From Oscillospiraceae bacterium (GTDB taxonomy: Bacteria > Bacillota > Clostridia > Oscillospirales > Oscillospiraceae): a DNA stretch of 64,000 nucleotides. Below the pieces are notes generated by a model, which ran no database searches, was not told the DNA's origin, and was given only the letters and a program-made list of their open reading frames with translations. The position numbers were made by a program, and so were the translations under genes. This document shows, piece after piece, positions 32,322 through 41,159 of the stretch. Position 1 is the first letter of the stretch, and each line of letters starts with the position of its first letter. The stretch spans positions 57,209 through 121,208 of the forward strand of contig JAFXTM010000102.1 of assembly GCA_017535865.1 (NCBI GenBank), given 5' to 3'.

Positions 32322-32356
32322 TATGCGGCGGCTTTTCAAACAAATGCCGCCGCATA
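32322..32356 (+). terminator. Intercistronic hairpin after the binding-protein gene
   Basis: TATGCGGCGGC / GCCGCCGCATA with a 13-base loop followed by TTCCTTATTT. It is the third such hairpin between a binding protein and its permeases in this window. Confidence 0.72.
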
Positions 32357-32483
32357 TTCCTTATTTCGTGTGGAAAGAGCACACAGAACCCACAGCCGAC
32401 ATCGGAATGCTCCCGGCAGAGGATTCGGTTTTCAGAAAAAGAGAATGGCAGTTCACCAAAGCTGATGCAAGGAAGATGATTCT

Positions 32484-33392
32484 ATGACAAAAAATGCGGC
32501 ACGCGGCAGGCTTTTGTCTCCCGCCGGCAGAGTCGGAGATTTGGTATATCGCACATGGATGCTCTGGCCGGCGCTTGTTTTGCTTGCCATATTCTTTATC
32601 GGGCCCATACTCATGGCGCTGTATTACTCTTTCACGAACCTGGCACTGTCCGGCTCTGCCGCCGGAAACCTGAGGTTCACGGGCCTTGCAAACTATTCGA
32701 GAATGATAAAAGATTCGGATATGGTCTCGTCTATCCGGGCAACGCTTCTTTTCCTTATAGGCTCGGTCGTGGGTCAGACTGTGCTGGGCTTCTTCATGGC
32801 GCTGCTGATGAAAGGCAAGAGCACTGCTTTCCGCCGTATCACCGGTTCCTGCGTTCTCACGGGCTGGGTCATGCCTGAGGTTGTTGCCGCCATATGCATG
32901 TACGCTTTCTTTTACAGCAAGGACAGCGGCACGGTCAACCGCATTCTCGCCGTCTTCGGCGCACAGCCTGTCGCGTGGCTGTATAAACATGCCCTTCTCT
33001 CCGTCACGATCGCAAATATCTGGCACGGCGCCGCCTATTCCATGATGGTTTTCCAGGCTGCTCTGGATAATGTCTCCGCCGACACAGAGGAGTCTGCCAT
33101 GCTCGACGGGGCAAACCGCATCCAGACTCTGATACATATCTACATCCCGCAGGTCAGGTCAACGATCTTCTCGAATACCATGCTGATCACACTCAAAACC
33201 ATAGGCGTCTTCGATCTGATCTTCACCATGACCGGAGGCGGCCCGGGCGGCAAGACACAGACGCTCCCGGTATATATGTACCTGCAGGCATTCAAGAGCT
33301 TCCAGCTCGGTTACGGCAGCGCGATCTCCGTTGTGCTGCTGGCGCTCGGCATCATGCTCAGCGTCCTCTACACAAGAGTCTATAAAGAGTAA
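32484..33392 (+). CDS. Sugar ABC transporter permease, MalF-like (mannoside locus)
   Basis: 302 residues with six predicted helices. It begins with a cytoplasmic tail and then WMLWPALVLLAIFFIGPIL. The EAA loop is EESAMLDGANRIQTLIHIYIP, in which the usual EAA reads ESA. It lies 180 bases after the binding protein, beyond a hairpin, and is followed 21 bases later by the MalG-like gene. A purine-rich AAGGAAGATG stretch provides the ribosome site. No ATPase gene accompanies it. Confidence 0.9.
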   Translation: MTKNAARGRLLSPAGRVGDLVYRTWMLWPALVLLAIFFIGPILMALYYSFTNLALSGSAAGNLRFTGLANYSRMIKDSDMVSSIRATLLFLIGSVVGQTVLGFFMALLMKGKSTAFRRITGSCVLTGWVMPEVVAAICMYAFFYSKDSGTVNRILAVFGAQPVAWLYKHALLSVTIANIWHGAAYSMMVFQAALDNVSADTEESAMLDGANRIQTLIHIYIPQVRSTIFSNTMLITLKTIGVFDLIFTMTGGGPGGKTQTLPVYMYLQAFKSFQLGYGSAISVVLLALGIMLSVLYTRVYKE

Positions 33393-33413
33393 TGGGGAAG
33401 GAGGAGTATGGAA

Positions 33414-34232
33414 ATGAGCAGAAAAAAAAGCAGAACCACTGCCTATATCATCATGTCTGCGATGGCGGTCATCTTTGTCCTCCCGCTTCTGTGGGTCATC
33501 TTCGCCTCCTTTAACCCTGACGCCGGCGTCGGACTCAAGCTCCCCTCGACATGGGTGATGGAAAACTATCAGGCGGTTCTCAGCGAGAGCAAGAATATGC
33601 GGTCCTTCGGCGTCGGCCTGGTGCTGTCCATCGGCGTTGCGGCGCTCGAAGTCGTTGCCTGCGCTCTGGCAAGCTATCCGCTTTCCCGCTATGAGCTCAA
33701 ATACAAAAAGACCTTCATGTATACCATCCTTTTCATGTCCTGCCTGCCCATGACGGCGCTGATGATCCCGGCATACAGGCTTTTCGTCACCCTCCACCTT
33801 ATGGATAATCTGTTCGGCGTTGTGCTTTTCATGGCGGCGACTCAATTGCCCTACAACATGTGGATGATGAAAAACTTTATGGACCAGGTGTCGATTGAGC
33901 TTGAAGAGGCAGCATGGGTTGACGGAGCCAACAAGTTCAAGAGTCTGCTGAATATCGTGATGCCTCTGATGATCCCCGGACTCTGCACCATCGCCATCCA
34001 CTCGTTTGCTTCCTCCTGGGGCAACTTTTTCACACCGTTTATTCTTCTCACATCCACATCAAAATACCCCGCAGCTGTTCGTCTGTTCCAGTTCTTCGGT
34101 ACACACGGCGTAAACTACGGTCATTTGGCGGCTTATTCCGTCATGTATTCCATTCCTTCCATTGTTCTGTATAGTCTCGCCCAGGGCTTCATGTCCAAGG
34201 GCTTTATCATGCAGGGTGCAAACAAGGGGTGA
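33414..34232 (+). CDS. Sugar ABC transporter permease, MalG-like (mannoside locus)
   Basis: 272 residues, normal size. It opens SRKKSRTTAYIIMSAMAVIF and has the EAA loop SIELEEAAWVDGANKFKSLLNIVMP. AAGGAGG is nine bases before the ATG at 33414 and only three before another in-frame ATG at 33408, so the later start is preferred. The gene ends six bases before the alpha-mannosidase start, so the two are tightly coupled. Confidence 0.9.
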   Translation: MSRKKSRTTAYIIMSAMAVIFVLPLLWVIFASFNPDAGVGLKLPSTWVMENYQAVLSESKNMRSFGVGLVLSIGVAALEVVACALASYPLSRYELKYKKTFMYTILFMSCLPMTALMIPAYRLFVTLHLMDNLFGVVLFMAATQLPYNMWMMKNFMDQVSIELEEAAWVDGANKFKSLLNIVMPLMIPGLCTIAIHSFASSWGNFFTPFILLTSTSKYPAAVRLFQFFGTHGVNYGHLAAYSVMYSIPSIVLYSLAQGFMSKGFIMQGANKG

Positions 34233-34238
34233 TTTCGA

Positions 34239-37200
34239 ATGATCCAGCATCAGCTTGAATCCCGCATCTTCAGAATTCTCGGCGACCTCAGCAGAATGGT
34301 CAAGGCAAGCGGAGAGGCTGCGGAGCTGTTCACTTTCGATGAGAGCGGCAGGAAGACTCCGATCGAAAACGGAACGCTATGGGGCCCCAGCCCGTGGCAG
34401 GATTTTGAGGTTCATCTGCATGTCTCTCCGGCCCCGGAAGGACGCAGGAACTATCTCTACCTGACGACCGGGCGCGAGGGCCAGTGGGATGCGCTGAACC
34501 CTCAGTTCCTCGCAAGGCTGAACGGCCGCGCCATGCAGGCCTTCGACGTGAACCACACCCGTATGCCGCTTGACGGCGGGGGTGAGATGACCGTGGAACT
34601 CAAGGGTTACTGCAATATAAGGGAGCTCAGCATCTCCCGCCCCTTCCTTCGTGCCGAGCTCTGCTGTGTCAACACGGAGCTTGAACAGCTCTATTACGAC
34701 ATGAAGGTCCCCTATGAGGCCGTGACTCTGCTCAAAGCCGGAGAGCGCGAGCGGGAAGTCACGCTGGAGATCCTGTCCCATGCCGTTGACCTGCTGGATC
34801 AGCGCATACCCAACAGCGCGGCTTTCAATGAAAGCGTTGCCGCTGCCAGGGACTATCTGCGAGAAAACTTTTATGAAAAGCGCAGGAGCTGTACGCCTGT
34901 GGCCTATGCAGACTGCATCGGCCACACGCATATAGATATAGCCTGGCTCTGGGATATTGAACAGACCCGTCACAAAGCGGTGCGCAGTTTCTCCACTGTG
35001 TGCAGCCTTATGGACCGCTATCCCGACTTTAAGTTCATGTCCAGCCAGCCGATTCTTTATGACTTCGTCAAACAGGACGAACCGGAACTGTACGAGCGCA
35101 TCAGACAGCGTGTCAGCGAAGGACGCTGGGAAGTTGAGGGCGGTATGTGGGTCGAACCGGACTGCAATCTCAGCAGCGGCGAGTCCCTGGCAAGACAGTT
35201 CCTGTACGGTCAGCGTTTCTTCCGCGAGGAGTTCGGCAGACGCTCCCGTATCCTGTGGCTTCCCGATGTGTTCGGTTATTCCGCGGCCCTGCCGCAGATC
35301 ATGCGGCTGTGCGGCGTAGACTATTTCATGACGACCAAAATAAGCTGGAACGAGTTCAACGTCATGCCGTATGACACGTTCAACTGGAAGGGCATAGACG
35401 GCACATGCGTCCTGACGCATTTCTCCCCTCCGCGCGACTATGTCTCGGCCAACATCGGGGAAGGACACCACAAGCACGGCGACCATTACACCACCTACAC
35501 ATCCATCCTCGATCCAAACGAGATAGCCGGCGGCTGGAAGCGATTTATGCAGAAGGGGCTTGACGACCACTTCCTCGTTCTATACGGATACGGGGACGGC
35601 GGCGGGGGACCGACCGACTGGATGATCGAGCAGGCGCGCCGCATGGCAACGCCCATGCCGATTACCCCTGTTGTCCGGCAGGAGTTTGCCCGCCCCTTCT
35701 TTGAGAAGCTCGAAAAACGCGTAGGGGATAACCCGGATCTGCCGGTTTGGAGCGGCGAGCTGTACCTTGAATATCACCGCGGGACCTACACATCTCAAGG
35801 GCGCAACAAACGCAGCAATCGAAAGGCGGAGCTTGCGCTTCGCTCGGCAGAACTGCGCTGCGTCCAGGCGGGCAGCACACCAAAGCAGCTGCTTGACGAG
35901 ATATGGCGCGACGTGCTGACTCTCCAGTTTCACGATATCCTCCCCGGCTCATCGATCCGCAAGGTTTATGAGGACTCGGACAAGATGTACGAGATCTGCT
36001 TTGAAAGACTCGGCCGGATCCTTCATGACGCCGAGGCGAAACTCGGCGAGAGGGCAGGGGACGTGATCAGCATCTGTAACGATCTGGATTTTGTGCGCGA
36101 TGACGTGGTAAGTTTCCGAACCGATTCTGAGCCGCTGAGTCTCATCGGCGAGAGCGGCGAACGCTTTCCTGTGCAGCACCTGGGGGATGAATACATCGCC
36201 TATGTCAAAAACCTGCTCCCGTTTGCAGCGTCGAATTTCCGCCTTTCCGAAACCGCCTGCGGAGAGGCCGCAATGCACATTGACAGCACCGGTTTCGATA
36301 CGCCCTTCTATCGCGGCCGATTCGATGGATCCATGCGCATCGTAAGTCTGTTTGACAAGCGCAGCGGACGCGAGCTCTGCAGGGAAGGGAAAGCCCTTAA
36401 CCGCCTTGTCTGCTATGAGAGCCGCCCGCACAATTACGACGCCTGGGAGCTCAATATATACTATAGCCGAAAAAAATGGGAGATCGATGAAGTCACATCC
36501 GTCGAACCTCTCGGCTGCGGTCCGGTCGCGGCGGGCCTGAGAGTGACGTGGAACTATATGTCCTCCTCCGTCACGCAGGATATCCTTCTCTACGCCGACT
36601 CGCCCCGCATCGACTTCAGGACCCATGTGGACTGGCACGAGCAGACCTATATCGTCAAGTCACATTTCCCCCTCGATGTGTTTCATACGGACGTCACCTG
36701 TGACATTCAGTACGGAAATGTGCGCCGTTCGACATGTAAAAACACCAGTTGGGACCTGGCAAGGTTCGAGATCTGTGCACACAAATGGGTCGATATTTCC
36801 GAGTCTGATTACGGTGTCGCGCTGCTGAACGACTGCAAATACGGGCACAGCGCCGATGACGATGAACTGTCGTTGACCCTGCTGAAAACCGCGACCTATC
36901 CCGATGAGATGGCGGACATCGGCGGACACGATTTCACCTATGCACTTCTTCCCCATATGGGAGACTGGAGAGAGGGGAATGTCATCCGCGAGGCCTATAT
37001 GCTCAACATCCCCGCAGAGGTCATCACCGGACGCAAGGCGGCGAATACCGTGCCGTTTCTTGAACTTGAAGGCGAAGGGGCGGTCATTGAGGCGGTCAAT
37101 CAGGCCGAAGACGGCAGGGGGACCGTCGTGCGCCTGTATGAGTGCTTTGGCGGACGCAGAACCGTCACGCTTAAGCCCGGCTTTGCCTGTGAACGGGCGG

Positions 37201-37307
37201 TAATCGTCAACATTCTCGAAGAGGAGATGGCCCCCGCGGCGCTTATAGACGGAAAGCTTGCGCTCACGCTCACGCCCTATCAGATCCTGACTGTCAGGTT
37301 CATTTGA
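34239..37307 (+). CDS. GH38 alpha-mannosidase
   Basis: 1022 residues, the normal size for a bacterial GH38 enzyme. The zinc and substrate motif CIGHTHIDIAWLWD is at about 226-239, and the nucleophile aspartate lies in LWLPDVFGYS at about 340-349. The C-terminal GH38C beta-sandwich domains follow (from about 620). There is no signal peptide, so it acts on imported alpha-mannosides in the cytoplasm, matching the ABC importer encoded immediately upstream. Linkage specificity (alpha-1,2, 1,3 or 1,6) cannot be read from sequence. No mannose kinase or isomerase follows, so downstream catabolism uses genes elsewhere. Start ATG 34239 is six bases past the permease stop. Confidence 0.94.
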   Translation: MIQHQLESRIFRILGDLSRMVKASGEAAELFTFDESGRKTPIENGTLWGPSPWQDFEVHLHVSPAPEGRRNYLYLTTGREGQWDALNPQFLARLNGRAMQAFDVNHTRMPLDGGGEMTVELKGYCNIRELSISRPFLRAELCCVNTELEQLYYDMKVPYEAVTLLKAGEREREVTLEILSHAVDLLDQRIPNSAAFNESVAAARDYLRENFYEKRRSCTPVAYADCIGHTHIDIAWLWDIEQTRHKAVRSFSTVCSLMDRYPDFKFMSSQPILYDFVKQDEPELYERIRQRVSEGRWEVEGGMWVEPDCNLSSGESLARQFLYGQRFFREEFGRRSRILWLPDVFGYSAALPQIMRLCGVDYFMTTKISWNEFNVMPYDTFNWKGIDGTCVLTHFSPPRDYVSANIGEGHHKHGDHYTTYTSILDPNEIAGGWKRFMQKGLDDHFLVLYGYGDGGGGPTDWMIEQARRMATPMPITPVVRQEFARPFFEKLEKRVGDNPDLPVWSGELYLEYHRGTYTSQGRNKRSNRKAELALRSAELRCVQAGSTPKQLLDEIWRDVLTLQFHDILPGSSIRKVYEDSDKMYEICFERLGRILHDAEAKLGERAGDVISICNDLDFVRDDVVSFRTDSEPLSLIGESGERFPVQHLGDEYIAYVKNLLPFAASNFRLSETACGEAAMHIDSTGFDTPFYRGRFDGSMRIVSLFDKRSGRELCREGKALNRLVCYESRPHNYDAWELNIYYSRKKWEIDEVTSVEPLGCGPVAAGLRVTWNYMSSSVTQDILLYADSPRIDFRTHVDWHEQTYIVKSHFPLDVFHTDVTCDIQYGNVRRSTCKNTSWDLARFEICAHKWVDISESDYGVALLNDCKYGHSADDDELSLTLLKTATYPDEMADIGGHDFTYALLPHMGDWREGNVIREAYMLNIPAEVITGRKAANTVPFLELEGEGAVIEAVNQAEDGRGTVVRLYECFGGRRTVTLKPGFACERAVIVNILEEEMAPAALIDGKLALTLTPYQILTVRFI

Positions 37308-37525
37308 GCACAGGAGGCAGGGCAGCGATAATGACACGGATAATCGCAACAGGATTACTGCTGTGATACAGCGCTTTGAACCTTTCCCAATAATGGTAAT
37401 CATTTCGTGCACAAGCGTGCACAAAATGGTCGGAAATGGCGAGAAACTATGAAAGGGCCAGACTCTGAAACCCGCATGAAATCAGACATTTTCGCAAGTT
37501 GAGAGAAGTCATGAAAAGGAGAAAC

Positions 37526-37575
37526 CCGATCTGCGGACCCAAAGGTCCGGGGTTCGGATCCCTTATCGCGCGCCA
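37526..37575 (+). repeat. tRNA-Arg 3'-half remnant
   Basis: The stretch matches the second half of the tRNA-Arg at 21697-21773 from the anticodon loop (CTGCGGA here, CTACGGA there) through GGTTCGGATCCCTTATCGCG to GCCA, in the same orientation. No matching 5' half (acceptor or D arm) is found upstream, so it cannot be a working tRNA. It could be the distal attachment scar of a segment inserted at tRNA-Arg. Confidence 0.7.
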
Positions 37576-37630
37576 AAAGGTCACCCCAAAGGGGGTGGCC
37601 TTTTGGCGCGCTGCAGCAGGGATTCGAATC
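37552..37630. repeat. Second tRNA-end palindrome
   Basis: The tRNA-like end and GTCACCCC (left arm) are mirrored by GGGGTGGCC...GGCGCGC...GGGATTCGAATC (right arm), repeating the layout at 21750-21826. The central GGTCACCCC-AAAG-GGGGTGGCC part would form a terminator-like hairpin. Confidence 0.65.
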
Positions 37631-37779
37631 AAAATCGAAAGCGCCGGAAGAAACAGCTTTACCAAGAACCTCGTGCGAAGTGTCTTTCAAAATGCGAAAA
37701 AACAGGATTTTTAGCTCCGACACCGGATCATGGCGCGCACCGAATGAAACTTTTTGTGCCCTTGTTTGGGACAATATAT

Positions 37780-37807
37780 TTGCAAAAACGGTATAAGCTG
37801 GTATAAT
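37780..37807 (+). promoter_or_regulatory. Sigma-A promoter of proB-proC-proA
   Basis: TTGCAA, 16-base spacer, TATAAT, about 60 bases before proB. Confidence 0.75.
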
Positions 37808-37868
37808 CGAAAAAAGACAATCCTGCCATGTGATCCGGGTATAAATCGATAGAAACGGAGAAAACGAT

Positions 37869-38672
37869 ATGCAGACGAAGCAAAGGATCGTTGTAAAGGT
37901 CGGGACATCCACCCTGACCCATGAAAACGGGAACAGCAAACTCAGAGCATATGAGGACCTGGCGCTTGCGCTGTCCGACATGCAGAACAACGGCAACGAG
38001 GTGATCCTTGTCTCCTCCGGCGCCATCGCCGTCGGGAGCCAGAAAATGCACCTTGCGGAGAAACCGAAAGAGCTGCGGATGAAGCAGGCCGCGGCCGCGG
38101 TCGGGCAGTGTGAAAACATGTTCCTGTACGACAAGTTCTTCGGCTACTACAACAAGACTGTTGCCCAGATCCTTCTGAATGCCGACGACATCGAAGATGA
38201 GGAGAAGAAGGAAAACCTTGCCAACACCTTCGGCACGCTGCTGGAACAGGGGATCATCCCCATCGTGAACGAGAACGACTCCGTCAGCTATAAGGAGATC
38301 GAGTCCGAGGAAAAACTGTTTGGAGACAACGACATGCTGTCCGCCGTGGTGGCGGTGCTGTGCCGCGCCGACAAGCTGATCATCCTGTCGGATATCGACG
38401 GAATGTATGACAGGGACCCGCGGCTGTACAAGACGGCGAAGCTCATCAAGAGGATCGAGCAGATCGACGAGGCTACCTATTCCCTTGCCGGCGGCGCCGG
38501 GTCCAGACGCGGGACGGGCGGGATGCGGACCAAACTGCAGGCTGCGGATCTCGCGACTGCCCAGGGGATCGATGTTATCATTACGAACGGGAAGAATCCC
38601 AGAGTCCTTTTTGATATAACGGCGGGCCAGGAGACCGGAACGCTGTTTGTCGGGAAAAAGGCGCAATTCTGA
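37869..38672 (+). CDS. proB: Glutamate 5-kinase
   Basis: 267 residues, the short form without the C-terminal PUA domain. It phosphorylates glutamate in the first step of proline synthesis. Motifs include VVKVGTSTLTHENG, LVSSGAIAVGSQKM, PIVNENDSVS and GTGGMRTKLQAADLA, all typical of the amino acid kinase fold of ProB. CGGAG is eight bases before the ATG. The gene leads proB-proC-proA, the complete proline pathway from glutamate. Loss of the PUA domain could affect feedback inhibition by proline. Confidence 0.94.
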   Translation: MQTKQRIVVKVGTSTLTHENGNSKLRAYEDLALALSDMQNNGNEVILVSSGAIAVGSQKMHLAEKPKELRMKQAAAAVGQCENMFLYDKFFGYYNKTVAQILLNADDIEDEEKKENLANTFGTLLEQGIIPIVNENDSVSYKEIESEEKLFGDNDMLSAVVAVLCRADKLIILSDIDGMYDRDPRLYKTAKLIKRIEQIDEATYSLAGGAGSRRGTGGMRTKLQAADLATAQGIDVIITNGKNPRVLFDITAGQETGTLFVGKKAQF

Positions 38673-38730
38673 CCCGGTACGGCGGAAACGTCATCGGAGC
38701 GGTGAAAAACGGAAGGACAAGGGTGATGAA

Positions 38731-39498
38731 ATGAAGATCGCATTTATCGGTACGGGGAATATGGGCGGGGCTCTGGCTAGGGCCGCATCCCGGGAAAAAG
38801 AGAACCAGCTCTATCTGGTCAACCGCCATCCGGAAAAGGCGGAAAAGCTCCAAAAAGAGATCGGCGGCGTGGTGACGGATTTATCGGACGCAGTTCGGGC
38901 CGCAGAGCTTATCGTTCTCGGGGTCAAGCCTCTGATGCTCCCGGCGCTGTGTGAGGACATCCGCCCGCTTCTGGCAGCCAGGACCGCACCGTTTACGGTC
39001 GTTTCCATGGCGGCGGGGGTCACCGTCGCGCGGCTGCGGGAGATGCTCGGCGACTGTCCGATCATTCGGATCATGCCCAACACGCCTGTCTCCGTGGGAG
39101 AAGGGATGATCCTCTACTCCAGTCCCGCCGACGTCAGTCCGGACGCCTTCCTGCACGCCATGCGTTTTGCGGGCAGGTTCCTGGCCGTGGAAGAACGGCT
39201 GATGAATGCGGGCATGGCGGTCTCCGGCTGCGGCCCGGCTTTTGTCGATCTTTTTGTGGAGGCGTTGGCGGACGCCGGCGTCGCCGAGGGCCTGTACCGC
39301 CGGGACGCGCTGTTGCTCGCGGCGCAGATGGTCCTGGGCTCCGCGAAGCTGATCCTGGAGAGCGGACAACATCCAGGAGAATTGAAGGACGCCGTGTGCT
39401 CTCCCGGTGGGACCACGATCCAGGGCGTCCGCAAGCTGGAGGAAAAAGGCTTCCGCTCGGCTGTGATCGAAGCCGTGATCGCGGCTGCGAACGCCTGA
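38731..39498 (+). CDS. proC: Pyrroline-5-carboxylate reductase
   Basis: 255 residues from the ATG at 38731. It has the Rossmann motif AFIGTGNMGGALARAA at the N-terminus, then IRIMPNTPVSVGEGM and the C-terminal signature region VCSPGGTTIQGVRKLEE. It reduces pyrroline-5-carboxylate to proline with NAD(P)H. The reading frame is open upstream to 38647, but the first family residues are MKIAFIGTGNMG, so the later start is right. The gene lies between proB and proA. Confidence 0.94.
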   Translation: MKIAFIGTGNMGGALARAASREKENQLYLVNRHPEKAEKLQKEIGGVVTDLSDAVRAAELIVLGVKPLMLPALCEDIRPLLAARTAPFTVVSMAAGVTVARLREMLGDCPIIRIMPNTPVSVGEGMILYSSPADVSPDAFLHAMRFAGRFLAVEERLMNAGMAVSGCGPAFVDLFVEALADAGVAEGLYRRDALLLAAQMVLGSAKLILESGQHPGELKDAVCSPGGTTIQGVRKLEEKGFRSAVIEAVIAAANA

Positions 39499-39531
39499 TT
39501 GAGCCATAGATTATTTTGAGGTGATGAAACC

Positions 39532-40788
39532 ATGAAAACAACACACAGCATTCTGGTCGAGACGAAAAGCGCCTTGCCGGCGCTGACAGCTTCAAGGGAA
39601 CGGAAAAACTCGGCTCTTCAATCGATCGCGGATCGGCTGCTGGCGGAGCAGGACGCGATCCTGGAGGCGAATCGCGCGGATGTGGAAGCCGCCGGGGATC
39701 GCTATGGCGATGTGATGATCGACCGGCTCACACTGACCCCGGAGCGCATCGCCGGGATGGCACAGGGTGTCCGGGAGGTCGCGGCCCTGCCCGATCCGGA
39801 GGGACGGGTGCTGAAACGCCTGGAGCGCCCGAACGGACTTGTGATCGAGAAAACCTCCGTTCCGCTCGGCGTGGTCGCCATCATCTATGAGAGCCGACCG
39901 AATGTGACTTCGGATGCCGCCGTTTTGGCGCTGAAGTCTGGAAACGCCGTCGTGCTGCGGGGCGGCCGGGAGGCCTTCCGCTCCAATGCGGCGATCGTGG
40001 CGGCCATTCATCACGGCCTGGAAGACGCCGGTCTTCCCGCGGCGCTTGTGGGTTTTGTGGAGGATATCTCTCACGCCAGCGCGGACGAGCTGATGCAGGC
40101 CGTAGGCTATGTGGATCTGCTGATTCCCCGGGGCGGCGCGGGGCTGATCCGGCGCTGCACGGAAAACGCGAAGGTCCCCTGCATCGAGACCGGTACCGGG
40201 ATCTGCCACATTTTTGTCGATGAGTCTGCGGATCAGGAGCAGGCTCTGCGGATCATCGAGAACGCAAAGACGAGCAGGCCCTCCGTATGCAACGCAGAAG
40301 AGGTGCTGCTGGTCCATCGGAACATCGCGGAGGAATTTCTGCCGAAACTGAACCGCCTCCTGACCGACGAGCGCGCCGAGAAGGGCCTTGTCCCGGTGGA
40401 GCTCCGCCTTGATCCTGAGGCCGCAAAGATCATTCCCGGCGTCCCCGCGGGAGAAAAGGACTTCGATACGGAATTTCTGGACTATATCCTGGCCGTTGCC
40501 CTTGTCGATGATGTCGACGCCGCGATCGCGCACATCTCTCGCCACTCCACCGGTCACAGCGAAGCGATCTTGACCCGCAGCGACGAGAACGCCGCAAGAT
40601 TCACCGCCATGGTGGACGCAGCCGCCGTGTATGTGAACGTCTCCACCCGTTTCACGGACGGCGGCGAGTTCGGTCTCGGCTGCGAGATGGGCATCTCCAC
40701 GCAGAAGCTCCACGCCCGCGGTCCCATGGGGCTGGAAGAACTCAACAGCTACAAGTATATCATCCGCGGGAACGGACAGATCCGATAG
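39532..40788 (+). CDS. proA: Glutamate-5-semialdehyde dehydrogenase (gamma-glutamyl phosphate reductase)
   Basis: 418 residues, full length. Motifs include GVVAIIYESRPNVTSDAAVLALKSGN shortened to its core GVVAIIYESRPN, the catalytic cysteine in RPSVCNAEEVL, and GPMGLEELNSYKY near the C-terminus. It reduces glutamyl-5-phosphate to the semialdehyde with NADPH. It ends with a TAG codon, one of several normal TAG stops in the window, which bears on the in-frame TAGs elsewhere. The start lies 33 bases past proC, with GAGGTGATG as ribosome site. Confidence 0.95.
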   Translation: MKTTHSILVETKSALPALTASRERKNSALQSIADRLLAEQDAILEANRADVEAAGDRYGDVMIDRLTLTPERIAGMAQGVREVAALPDPEGRVLKRLERPNGLVIEKTSVPLGVVAIIYESRPNVTSDAAVLALKSGNAVVLRGGREAFRSNAAIVAAIHHGLEDAGLPAALVGFVEDISHASADELMQAVGYVDLLIPRGGAGLIRRCTENAKVPCIETGTGICHIFVDESADQEQALRIIENAKTSRPSVCNAEEVLLVHRNIAEEFLPKLNRLLTDERAEKGLVPVELRLDPEAAKIIPGVPAGEKDFDTEFLDYILAVALVDDVDAAIAHISRHSTGHSEAILTRSDENAARFTAMVDAAAVYVNVSTRFTDGGEFGLGCEMGISTQKLHARGPMGLEELNSYKYIIRGNGQIR

Positions 40789-41159
40789 CCGGTCGAAGCT
40801 GAGGCTTGAAGCTCTCCCAAACCTTCCGTACAGAGCGGGACATCTCCCTTGAAAAATCGGAGTTGTATCTACGCTTGCAGATCGCGCCGATCGGGCTCTG
40901 GAAAGACCGAGCTCCTGTCGTATCCGCGAAGACCTCCCGCAGTTTTTCGCCGGTCAGTTCATAACAGGCGGTCTCATTCAGCAGGGCAAAAGCAATAATC
41001 TGGAAATTGAGTTTGGATGACATCGGTGCTTCCGGTACCTTTCCGGTCATCCGGAAAACCGCATCATCACAACAAAACCTAGGCATACGCTCAGGTTTTG
41101 TTGTGATGATACAGGAACAAGTCCCGGAAAAAATGTGATAGTAAAGGAAAGGACGGAAC
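40789..41159. other. Gap between proA and the radical SAM gene
   Basis: Contains the 18-bp inverted repeat at 41063-41110. A leftward frame (about 41023 down to 40760, starting MSSKLNFQIIAFALLNE) is open but lacks a ribosome site and overlaps the end of proA, so it is probably chance or a gene remnant. Confidence 0.5.
41063..41110. repeat. Perfect 18-bp inverted repeat
   Basis: ATCATCACAACAAAACCT and AGGTTTTGTTGTGATGAT around a 12-base loop, 50 bases before the radical SAM gene. No T run follows, so it is not a normal terminator; an operator, an mRNA structure or a small mobile repeat are the options. Confidence 0.7.

Larger units (their letters stand above)
37308..37868. other. Gap with tRNA remnant and proB promoter
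   Basis: About 560 bases without a convincing gene. Holds a tRNA-Arg 3'-half remnant with its own palindromic terminator (37526-37630) and the proB promoter (37780-37807). The direct repeat GTGCACAA (two copies ten bases apart, about 37407-37424) is also present. Confidence 0.6.

Noticed and set aside
40760-41023. Leftward frame starting MSSKLNFQIIAF as a small gene
   Set aside because: No ribosome binding site, it overlaps the 3' end of proA, and no family is recognised; it may be a remnant.
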